Source: Labilithrix luteola (lineage in GTDB: Bacteria > Myxococcota_A > Polyangia > Polyangiales > Polyangiaceae). From it: a DNA stretch of 6,723 nt. The notes under the pieces were generated by a model. The model was not told the origin of the DNA. It saw only the letters and a list, made by a program, of their open reading frames with translations, and ran no database searches. Shown in pieces: positions 1 through 5,080 of the stretch. The stretch covers positions 1 to 6,723 of the forward strand of contig JAMFST010001244.1 in assembly GCA_026225435.1 (NCBI GenBank), given 5' to 3'. The position numbers and the translations under genes were made by a program. Every line of letters starts with the position of its first letter. Position 1 is the stretch's first letter.

Positions 1-672
1 ACGTTCGGCCCCGACGTGTCGCACGACTTCCAGCACGGCGCGACCCCGCCCGCGGACTATTCGATTTTCCGCGCCGTCGACGTGAAGACAGAAATCACGA
101 ACGGCACGTTGTCGATTGGACATTTGGACGCTGACATCGGGGCACCAGGACCGAATGACGAGAACACCGGCGCCTACGCGTGGACGAACATCCCGTACCA
201 GGTGGCGCACGGCCAGGGTAGCTTCGCCGCGCATCGCGGTGTCTTGCAGTCGATTCAGCGCGTGATCGACTCCGGTCTGCCAGTTCCGATCATGTGGTAC
301 GTCGACGACAAGTCCGAACAATCCGACGGCTCGTTCGTGAACGCAGCGCAGGGATCGAAAGCATCGATGGGCGGTTGGCACGACTCACTGATTGCCGACT
401 ACACGGTCGACGGCGTTCCGGGGTTCGGCACGCTGGCCGCCGGCACGCCGCGAACCGCAGCGCAGAAGGCGGCCGCGCTCGATCCGAATGCGCAGGTCCG
501 CTTGCTCCGAATCAAGAACTCATGGGGCACGGGCCAGGGGCTGAACGGCTACAACGACCTCTATCTCAGCTACCTGAATGGAACGGTCCACGTCTGCGAC
601 GCGAACGGCGCCAACTGCTCGGACATCAACCCGATCGACCACGTCGTCCTTCCGCTCGGCTACGGCGATTAG
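1..672 (+). CDS. Papain-like (C1 family) cysteine peptidase, C-terminal part
   Basis: The frame is open from the left edge to a TAG stop, giving 223 visible residues; the N-terminus and the catalytic Cys lie outside the window. The segment IKNSWGTGQGLNGYNDLYLS matches the papain-family Asn block (NSWG followed by GYxxLxLS), so the catalytic Asn is visible residue 173 (nt 517-519). Upstream, GGWHDSLIADY fits the catalytic-His block, with His at residue 127 (nt 379-381). DSGLPVPIMWYVD (about 88-100) resembles the strand that precedes it in C1 peptidases. His and Asn are 46 residues apart, against about 16 in papain. The extra length is a Gly/Ala/Pro-rich stretch at about 138-166. Family knowledge predicts a peptide hydrolase, probably secreted in a predatory bacterium, but no signal peptide is visible here. 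The gene ends 181 nt before the FIST gene, so co-transcription is uncertain. A catalytically dead homologue cannot be excluded without the Cys. Confidence 0.8.
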   Translation, partial: TFGPDVSHDFQHGATPPADYSIFRAVDVKTEITNGTLSIGHLDADIGAPGPNDENTGAYAWTNIPYQVAHGQGSFAAHRGVLQSIQRVIDSGLPVPIMWYVDDKSEQSDGSFVNAAQGSKASMGGWHDSLIADYTVDGVPGFGTLAAGTPRTAAQKAAALDPNAQVRLLRIKNSWGTGQGLNGYNDLYLSYLNGTVHVCDANGANCSDINPIDHVVLPLGYGD

Positions 673-853
673 CGGCCGCGTCGGGCGGCGGCGGCTCGAC
701 AGGTCGGCCCGCCCCCCCGCAGCGGACGAGCGCGTGGATTCGCCCGGATGGCGCGACCCCAACTCCCTTAGGCGCGCGGCGGAACGAGCGTATCTTCCTC
801 GTGACGACCACGCTTGCCGGATCACTCGGTCATTTTCGTGGACGGCGCACGTC

Positions 854-2008
854 ATGAAAATGGTCACATTTGGTCCCGTCGCTTCGGCAACGGCACTCGT
901 CACGGCCGCTCTCAAGGACGCGATCGGCGAGCTCGGCGAGCCCGCCAAGCTCGTGGTCTTGTACACGCCGATCGAGCTGGATTTTCGCGGGCTACTGAAG
1001 CGAGCCAGGATGGTCGCAGAGGCCCCGGTGGTCGGCGCCACCACGGGCGGCGCGGCGTTCACGGAGCACGGCGTCACCTCCGATGGAGTGGTCGGCGCGG
1101 TCTTGGGCGGCGACGACGTCGACGTCCAGGTCGCGCTCGCTCGCGGCCTGCGCTCCAATCTTCGTGGAGCGCTGGCGACGGCCGTGAGGGGGCTCAAGCC
1201 GGCGTTCCCGATGGTGAGCCCCTTGGTGCTCGTCGACGCGTTCGCTTGCGATGGGGAGCAGCTCGTCGACGTACTCGGTAAAACGAGTCCGGTTCACTGG
1301 CGCTACTTCGGCGGCTTTGCTGGCGATTGCCAGACACACCGGGGCACGAAGGTCCTCTTCAACGACGACGCCTACGAGGATGCAGCGGTCGTCGCCGCCA
1401 TCAGCACGACCTCCAAGGCGCGCATGGGAGTTCGCCACGGCTTCACCGTCCCGGGCGGAGCAAGAGAGTTCACAGTCACGGCCACCGCGGGCAACGCGAT
1501 CCAGGAGCTCGATGGACACCCGGCGGCAAACGTCTATCGCGAAGAGCTGGGGCGCATGGGCGTACAGCTACGCGAGGACAACAACCTGCTGAGTCAACTC
1601 GTACGCCAGTCGCTCGGCGTCAAAAGCCCGTTCGGCGAAGGGCTCAAGGTGCGCACGCCGCTCGGGCTCGGAGCGGACGGGTCGATTTCGCTGGGTGGCT
1701 CCATCCCGGTGGGGAGCATCGTTCGCGTCATCGAGGCGACCCCCGACGCCATCATCGACGCCGCCGCCAAGCTGACGGCCGATACGATCCAGCCAGCAGC
1801 AGAAGGCAGCGCCGTGCGTGCGCGATTCATCGTCGACTGCGGCGTGCGCCGTCTCATTCTCGGCGATCGCTACGGCGAGCAGATCCAGGCCTTCCAGGGG
1901 AGGACGAAGCATCCCTTCATTGGCTTTGCCTCGTACGGCGAGATCGCCCGCTACGGCGGGTCCGTCCAGGGGTTCCACAACGCGAGCGCCGTCACTACGC
2001 TCTGGTAG
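854..2008 (+). CDS. FIST domain signal-transduction protein (FIST_N + FIST_C)
   Basis: This encodes a 384-residue cytoplasmic protein with no signal peptide or membrane segment. The N-terminal half (about 25-215) has the FIST_N pattern: LVVLYTP, then VVGATTGGAAFTEHG (59-73), then GDDVDVQVALARGL. The C-terminal half (about 220-380) fits FIST_C, with NVYREELG (226-233), FIVDCGVRRLILG (325-337), and the diagnostic end PFIGFASYGEIARYGG (354-369) and GFHNASAVTTL. FIST proteins are thought to bind small ligands such as amino acids and pass the signal to linked kinases, cyclases or chemoreceptors; the ligand cannot be read from sequence. ATG at 854 was chosen because the frame upstream of it overlaps the peptidase gene and translates into Arg/Ser-rich sequence unlike any protein. 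There is no good Shine-Dalgarno sequence before it, and ATG at 860 is an alternative. The gene stands alone on its strand and converges on the STAS/V4R pair. No output domain is fused, so it must act through a partner. Confidence 0.93.
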   Translation: MKMVTFGPVASATALVTAALKDAIGELGEPAKLVVLYTPIELDFRGLLKRARMVAEAPVVGATTGGAAFTEHGVTSDGVVGAVLGGDDVDVQVALARGLRSNLRGALATAVRGLKPAFPMVSPLVLVDAFACDGEQLVDVLGKTSPVHWRYFGGFAGDCQTHRGTKVLFNDDAYEDAAVVAAISTTSKARMGVRHGFTVPGGAREFTVTATAGNAIQELDGHPAANVYREELGRMGVQLREDNNLLSQLVRQSLGVKSPFGEGLKVRTPLGLGADGSISLGGSIPVGSIVRVIEATPDAIIDAAAKLTADTIQPAAEGSAVRARFIVDCGVRRLILGDRYGEQIQAFQGRTKHPFIGFASYGEIARYGGSVQGFHNASAVTTLW

Positions 2009-2024
2009 AAATCCGGGGCGGATC

Positions 2025-2075
2025 CCTGAGGAGGTGTTTCACAGGAGACCAGCGCCTCCCGTGGAACACCTCAGG
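2025..2075. terminator. Hairpin between convergent genes, possible bidirectional terminator
   Basis: The left arm 2025-2042 (CCTGAGGAGGTGTTTCAC) and right arm 2061-2075 (GTGGAACACCTCAGG) pair over about 15 bp. There is a 3-nt bulge (GAG, 2031-2033), one T/G wobble, and an 18-nt loop. It begins 17 nt after the FIST stop and its right arm covers the TGA of the converging STAS gene (2071-2073). Neither side has a clear U-tract, so rho-independent action is inferred from position and structure only. Confidence 0.45.
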
Positions 2076-2664
2076 AAATGCACTCCACGAGGCCCCTCTC
2101 CAGCGTGCGGAGTGTCCGCAGAGCGCCGATGTCTGCGCCCAACGAAACGAGCGTCGTGGCGACCGCCGGGCTCACGCCGGTCACGACGCATCGTGCGCCC
2201 AGGAGCTCCGCCGCGCGCACCAATCGCACGAGGTGGTCCGCCGTACGTTCGTCGACGAGCTCCACGCCCGTGACGTCGATGATCACGCGCGTCGCCTGCG
2301 TCTGCTCCAGGTGAGTGAGGAGCTCCATCGTGATGTCCGAGCTTCGCGCCTCGTCCACGGCGCCGACGATCGGAAGCAGCAACACGTCTTTCCATATCTG
2401 CATCACGGGCGTCGACAGCTCGCGGATGGCGACGGCCTGGGTCTCGATCGTCGCGATCTTGTCTTCGAGCTCGCGCTTGGTCTTGCGCGCTTGGACCTCG
2501 GACGTGCGCCACGCGACGATGAGCTGATTGATGCCCGCAGCGAGCGCCTTGAGCGCCTCCGGCGCGTCGTCAGGTGTCTCCGCCCGTGCGCGCAGATTTC
2601 CGCCCGCGACGTCGGCAACGACCGCGGAAATTGCCGCGACGACTTGCGCCACGTCGTCGTTCAT
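2071..2664 (-). CDS. RsbR-type STAS domain protein (anti-sigma factor antagonist-like)
   Basis: This encodes a 197-residue cytoplasmic protein. Residues 1-55 are helical and HAMP-like (VADVAGGNLRARAET, then EALKALAAGINQLI). Residues 54-82 form a probable coiled coil (KTKRELEDKIATIETQAVAI). The STAS domain follows: IRELSTPVMQIWKDVLLLPI (80-99), then GAVDEARS, RVIIDVTGVELVDERTADHL (126-145) and ELLGARCVVTGVSP. This order is that of RsbR-family proteins, which sit in stressosome-like complexes or act in partner switching, with phosphorylation of the STAS domain by an RsbT-like kinase setting the output. Aligned from memory to RsbR, the two phosphorylated Thr (T171 and T205, 34 apart) correspond to Glu105 and Glu139 here, also 34 apart. 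ATG at 2664 has GGAGG four nt upstream. The gene starts 40 nt after the V4R-like gene on the same strand, suggesting one transcript. No RsbS, RsbT, RsbX or sigma factor gene is in the window. Confidence 0.9.
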   Translation of the reverse strand: MNDDVAQVVAAISAVVADVAGGNLRARAETPDDAPEALKALAAGINQLIVAWRTSEVQARKTKRELEDKIATIETQAVAIRELSTPVMQIWKDVLLLPIVGAVDEARSSDITMELLTHLEQTQATRVIIDVTGVELVDERTADHLVRLVRAAELLGARCVVTGVSPAVATTLVSLGADIGALRTLRTLERGLVECIS

Positions 2665-2668
2665 CGTG

Positions 2669-2673
2669 CCTCC
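2669..2673 (-). promoter_or_regulatory. Ribosome binding site of the STAS gene
   Basis: On the minus strand GGAGG stands 4 nt before the ATG at 2664. It lies in the 40-nt gap after the V4R-like gene and fixes the start of the STAS protein. Confidence 0.7.
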
Positions 2674-2704
2674 GCGTAGCAGGGGATCGCGCGGTCACGG
2701 CCGG

Positions 2705-3244
2705 TCATAGCCACGTCACCCGGTATTCGCAGAACTCGTCGTTTCGTTTTGTACATTTATAGTGCTCCACGTCGGCGCCCTCTACGCCGGTGCGCTCGAC
2801 GAGCGACACGAGGAGCCCCTCTTGCATCGGACAGCTGAACGTCTGCGTGCGGCGCATCACGACGCTGTGGTCGTTGTGCGAGAGGATTTCCCAGCCGCGC
2901 CCCTTGGGATCGCGGATCATCACGCTGGCGGCCCACTTCAGGGCCTCCATCATCGCGAGCGGGGTGGGATCGCTGATCTTGCCGTTGCTGATGATGTTCT
3001 CGGCGACGCGGCGGCCGATGGCGATTCCGGCCTGGCGAATGCTCATCGCGCCGACGTTGGTTTCGATCCAGGTGCAGACGTCGTTGTAGATGTCGATGCT
3101 CGACCAGTCGTCCGGCTTGGTCTTGTCGAGGCTCTTGGTCATGTCGAAAGCGGGGCCGCAGACCCGCTTCATGTGCTGGTACTCGGCCAAAATGTCGAAG
3201 ACGAAGCCGTTGAGCAGCGTCACTCCCGCAGTCGAATCGTCCAT
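2705..3244 (-). CDS. Small V4R-like (4-vinyl-reductase-type) putative ligand-binding protein
   Basis: This encodes a 179-residue soluble protein. I do not recognise it firmly. The fold reading rests on a helical N-terminal half (GFVFDILAEYQHMKRVCG; then MSIRQAGIAIGRRVAENI, 67-84) and a C-terminal half with strand-like segments. It ends in a Cys pair, CTKRNDEFCEYRVTWL (164-179), like the 'C...C-aromatic-x-hydrophobic' end of V4R and related small-molecule sensor domains. Five Cys are present (29, 57, 138, 164, 172). V4R domains bind small hydrophobic ligands or accompany regulators; no DNA-binding or enzyme domain is attached here. An in-frame ATG at 3310 would add 22 residues, but the ATG at 3244 has AAGGAGA seven nt upstream and is preferred. 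It is the first gene of a likely operon with the STAS gene 40 nt downstream, so it could sense the signal that the STAS protein passes on. The coding call is strong; the family call is tentative. Confidence 0.72.
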   Translation of the reverse strand: MDDSTAGVTLLNGFVFDILAEYQHMKRVCGPAFDMTKSLDKTKPDDWSSIDIYNDVCTWIETNVGAMSIRQAGIAIGRRVAENIISNGKISDPTPLAMMEALKWAASVMIRDPKGRGWEILSHNDHSVVMRRTQTFSCPMQEGLLVSLVERTGVEGADVEHYKCTKRNDEFCEYRVTWL

Positions 3245-3251
3245 GTGCGAG

Positions 3252-3258
3252 TCTCCTT
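3252..3258 (-). promoter_or_regulatory. Ribosome binding site of the V4R-like gene
   Basis: On the minus strand AAGGAGA sits 7 nt before the ATG at 3244. It is the reason for choosing this start over the upstream in-frame ATG at 3310, which lacks a comparable site. Confidence 0.7.
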
Positions 3259-3358
3259 CCGGGATCTTGCCCGGCTCTCCCAGGTGAACATTCGGGGAAA
3301 TTCCGGTCAATGGTCATACGCTCTCTTGGCTCTCGACGGTCTCGCCGCTCGGTCCCGC

Positions 3359-3740
3359 TCAGGAGGTGGTCGCCGTGCGCGGTAGGGCGGCGCGAACCAG
3401 GGCGTTCCTCGTCTTCGTCCAGCGGCGGTAGCGACGCGTGCGCCGGGCCCGTATCGAATTGCTCGAGGAGAAGCGCGCGGAGGGGCCATACGCCGGTGTG
3501 TGTCTCGCGCCCTGGTCCACGATCTGCCGGCGGCGGACCGCCCGTCACCATGATCGGCATCGTCGCCACCTTGGCGATGTCGCGGGCGAGCTCGAGGAAG
3601 TACGCCTCGCGCGCCAGGGTGCGACCATCGCGCGCGTCGCCCTGCATCGCCGGGGCTTCGTCGCTGCCGCCCGAGATCTCGACGAGCTCAACGCCGAGCC
3701 CGCAGAGCAGCCGGGCGTTTTCTCGTTCAAGGAAGACGGC
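3359..3740 (-). pseudogene. Remnant of an Old Yellow Enzyme family NADH:flavin oxidoreductase
   Basis: Read on the minus strand, 3537-3740 gives a run of OYE-family TIM-barrel motifs: GVELVEISGG (3666-3695), then EAPAMQG, REAYFLELARDIA (3573-3611) and MPIMVTGG (3537-3560). Intact members have nearly the same order (…LVEISGGxYExPAMQG…REAYFLEFA…MPLMVTGG…). After MVTGG the frame becomes unrelated Pro/Arg-rich sequence. Shifting by one base at about 3538 gives VRRRQIVDQGAR, then RRTRRYRRW, and a TGA at 3359-3361, which looks like a decayed C-terminus with much missing. The first two thirds of the enzyme (FMN-binding N-terminus, substrate His/Asn pair) are absent. Members normally have about 350-420 residues, and only about 65 are clearly recognisable here. 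This is therefore a 5'-truncated, frameshifted relic. The motif block is convincing; the tail in the second frame is inference. Confidence 0.7.
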
Positions 3741-3798
3741 CCATTTCGTCGGCGCGCTTCTACTTCCACGCGCAGACGTACTCGTAGACCATGTGCGT

Positions 3799-4686
3799 AT
3801 GCCTCGTGACGATACGCAGAGCGAAACGGCGACGTCGGACGAGAACGACCACCGGACGACGCTCCTCGACATCCGCGGCTCTCGCCAGGACGACCTTACG
3901 ATTTTGGCCGTCCTCTCGCCGCCGGTCCCGAATCCGAAGGATTTCGTTTCCCTGCTGATTCGACTCGAGCATCGGCCCGATGTCCGCTGGACAAAGCTTC
4001 ATCAGGTCGGGGCATGGCTCACCGCGCTGGACGCGACAGAGAGTGGAAAGAGCGTCGCTGTCTCGGCTGACGGGCTCCTGTACATGTTCTCCGAAAGCGA
4101 CTTCTCCACGCGCGACTTGAAGTGCCGCCTGAGCGCAGTGTGGGCAGCGTCGGAATCCGAGGTCTTCGCCGTTGGCCCCTCCGGTGTGCGCGTTCGCGTG
4201 AGCGACAACGCGGTGCTGGCGGAGCCGGACCAAAAGGGACACCGCTTTCATGCGGTGCACGGGACGTCCGCCGGTTGCGCGTACGCCGTAGGGACAAGCG
4301 GCGCCGTTCATCGTTACGAAGAGGGTAAATGGCGAGAATTGCCCGCGCCCGCCGTGGCCACGCTCCTCACGGTGCTTTGCGTCGGCGACGAGGTCTACAC
4401 GGGTGGAAGCGCGGGAGAGCTGCATCGCCTCAAGCAGGACGTCTGGAGCCGGATATCGGCACCCAAAGATCTGCGCTTCGTCAGTCTCGCCTGGTACCGC
4501 GGCACGCTATACGCGGCAGCCGGCTATGCAGGCGTCTACCGTGTTGGCGCCAACGGTGTGGAGCTCGTCAAAAAGCTGGAAGCTCGGCGGTTGCACACTG
4601 CGGGCGACAGGCTGTTGGTTTCAGGTGGCTGCCTCGTGGCGCAGTTCGACGGTGAGAGCTGGTGGGGTGGCGAGCTGGATCTCTAA
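3799..4686 (+). CDS. Uncharacterised beta-propeller-like protein
   Basis: This encodes a 295-residue protein with no signal peptide or membrane helix. I do not recognise a named family. From about residue 65 onward it consists of about six degenerate blades with the pattern 'vW…gevyAvG.sG.v.r…W..l'. Examples are AVWAASESEVFAVGPSGV (113-130), HAVHGTSAGCAYAVGTSGAV (151-170), TVLCVGDEVYTGGSAGELHR (191-210), SLAWYRGTLYAAAGYAGVYR (229-248) and a last half-blade LLVSGGCLVAQFDGESWWG. This is the layout of WD/kelch/YCF48-like propellers, which usually serve as protein-binding platforms. Residues 1-30 are polar and probably disordered. ATG at 3799 was chosen because translation upstream is non-protein-like; GTG at 3793 is an in-frame alternative, and neither has a clear Shine-Dalgarno. 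By eye its third-position GC is somewhat lower than that of the downstream ompA-like gene. It starts about 60 nt from the truncated end of the oxidoreductase relic, so a rearrangement may have brought it here. The role is unknown. Confidence 0.82.
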   Translation: MPRDDTQSETATSDENDHRTTLLDIRGSRQDDLTILAVLSPPVPNPKDFVSLLIRLEHRPDVRWTKLHQVGAWLTALDATESGKSVAVSADGLLYMFSESDFSTRDLKCRLSAVWAASESEVFAVGPSGVRVRVSDNAVLAEPDQKGHRFHAVHGTSAGCAYAVGTSGAVHRYEEGKWRELPAPAVATLLTVLCVGDEVYTGGSAGELHRLKQDVWSRISAPKDLRFVSLAWYRGTLYAAAGYAGVYRVGANGVELVKKLEARRLHTAGDRLLVSGGCLVAQFDGESWWGGELDL

Positions 4687-4703
4687 CTCGCCCAGGTGAT
4701 TCC

Positions 4704-4883
4704 TTGAACTTCGACGCGCGTCATTCGAAAATTGACGCAACGTCCATTGTGGACGGCGGTCAGGACGTCTCGACGTACGAGGTCAACGCCGCTCGGGCGC
4801 AGCTCACGAGGACGCGGGGCATGCTCGCCGAGCTCCGCGACACGGTGTCCGGCATGGTGGGTTGTTCCGAGGTGAGCCCGTAA
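4704..4883 (+). CDS. Possible small protein, 59 residues, unknown
   Basis: The frame starts at TTG 4704 with AGGTG five nt upstream (4694-4698), 17 nt after the propeller gene stop, and ends at TAA. The product is hydrophilic, with a helix-prone middle (NAARAQLTRTRGMLAELRD) and a Cys near the end (GMVGCSEVSP). About 83% of third codon positions are G or C, rising to nearly all in the second half, which favours real coding or a relic of it. GTG at 4749 and ATG at 4821 are other possible starts. No family is recognised, and it could be a chance frame or the remains of a longer gene. Confidence 0.33.
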   Translation: MNFDARHSKIDATSIVDGGQDVSTYEVNAARAQLTRTRGMLAELRDTVSGMVGCSEVSP

Positions 4884-4978
4884 GCCGCCGCCGCGATGGG
4901 GTCGACGGTGGGGAGAAGTCCTCCACGACGTAACGAGATCGTGTGCGGGAGTGGTCGGCGAGGACGGGAGCGCACGAT

Positions 4979-5010
4979 TGTTCGCCCTTTTCGCCGCGGT
5001 TCCGCGAACA
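4979..5010. repeat. Inverted repeat TGTTCGC-N18-GCGAACA
   Basis: Perfect 7-bp arms (4979-4985 and 5004-5010) flank 18 nt and lie 71-102 nt upstream of the ompA-like ATG. A smaller perfect stem, CGCGG-TT-CCGCG, overlaps the right arm, so two alternative foldings are possible. It may be an operator or leader structure; function is inferred from position only. Confidence 0.4.
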
Positions 5011-5056
5011 TGGGCGGAGCGAGTTGCGTTTCCTTAACCATCGACAACAACGTCTC

Positions 5057-5071
5057 CGCTTTTCGAAAGCG
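5057..5071. repeat. Small hairpin CGCTTT-TCG-AAAGCG next to the ompA-like ribosome binding site
   Basis: Perfect 6-bp arms enclose a 3-nt loop. The hairpin ends 1 nt before the GAGG (5073-5076) that precedes the ATG at 5081, so in mRNA it could affect ribosome access or 5' stability. It is short and could be chance. Confidence 0.35.
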
Positions 5072-5080
5072 CGAGGCGAC

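Larger units (their letters stand above)
3245..3798. other. Region without an intact gene between the divergent V4R-like and propeller genes
   Basis: Apart from the oxidoreductase relic, this 554-nt stretch has no convincing coding frame. The long plus-strand frame that crosses it translates into Ser/Arg/Pro-rich sequence. The 3245-3358 part must hold the promoter of the V4R-like/STAS pair, and the end near 3741-3798 that of the propeller gene. I could not identify a -10/-35 pair with confidence in either. Confidence 0.5.
4884..5080. other. Intergenic leader of the ompA-like gene
   Basis: There is no coding frame I would support here. It holds two inverted repeats (4979-5010 and 5057-5071, listed separately) just before the ompA-like gene. 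No clear -10/-35 pair was found, although the promoter should lie here. Confidence 0.5.

Noticed and set aside
376..395. TGGCAC…TTGC resembling a sigma-54 -24/-12 promoter
   Set aside because: The spacing is too long by several nt and it lies inside the peptidase coding region.
683..718. GC-rich stem GGGCGG…CCGCCC after the peptidase gene as a terminator
   Set aside because: Only 6 bp with a 20-nt loop in very GC-rich sequence, and no U-tract; chance is likely.
1327..2679. Plus-strand frame of 450 codons across the FIST and STAS genes
   Set aside because: It overlaps two well-supported genes in other frames and its translation is Arg/Gly/His-rich without motifs.
3270..3312. Minus-strand TTGACC upstream of the V4R-like gene as a -35 box
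   Set aside because: No -10-like hexamer at the right spacing; kept only as the general place where the promoter should be.
3310..3798. In-frame N-terminal extension of the propeller gene back to ATG 3310
   Set aside because: The translation is Ser/Arg/Pro-rich and unlike a protein, and the opposite strand carries oxidoreductase motifs over the same bases.
2757..3872. Long minus-strand frame of 371 codons
   Set aside because: Only its 3537-3740 part is protein-like (the oxidoreductase relic). The rest is low-complexity sequence or antisense of the propeller gene start, and it runs out of frame through the V4R-like gene.
3760..4425. Minus-strand frame of 221 codons opposite the propeller gene
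   Set aside because: No recognisable motif; the plus-strand propeller repeats are clear.
4731..4760. TTGACG as a sigma-70 -35 box before the ompA-like gene
   Set aside because: No acceptable -10 element follows at 16-18 nt, and it is more than 300 nt from the gene.
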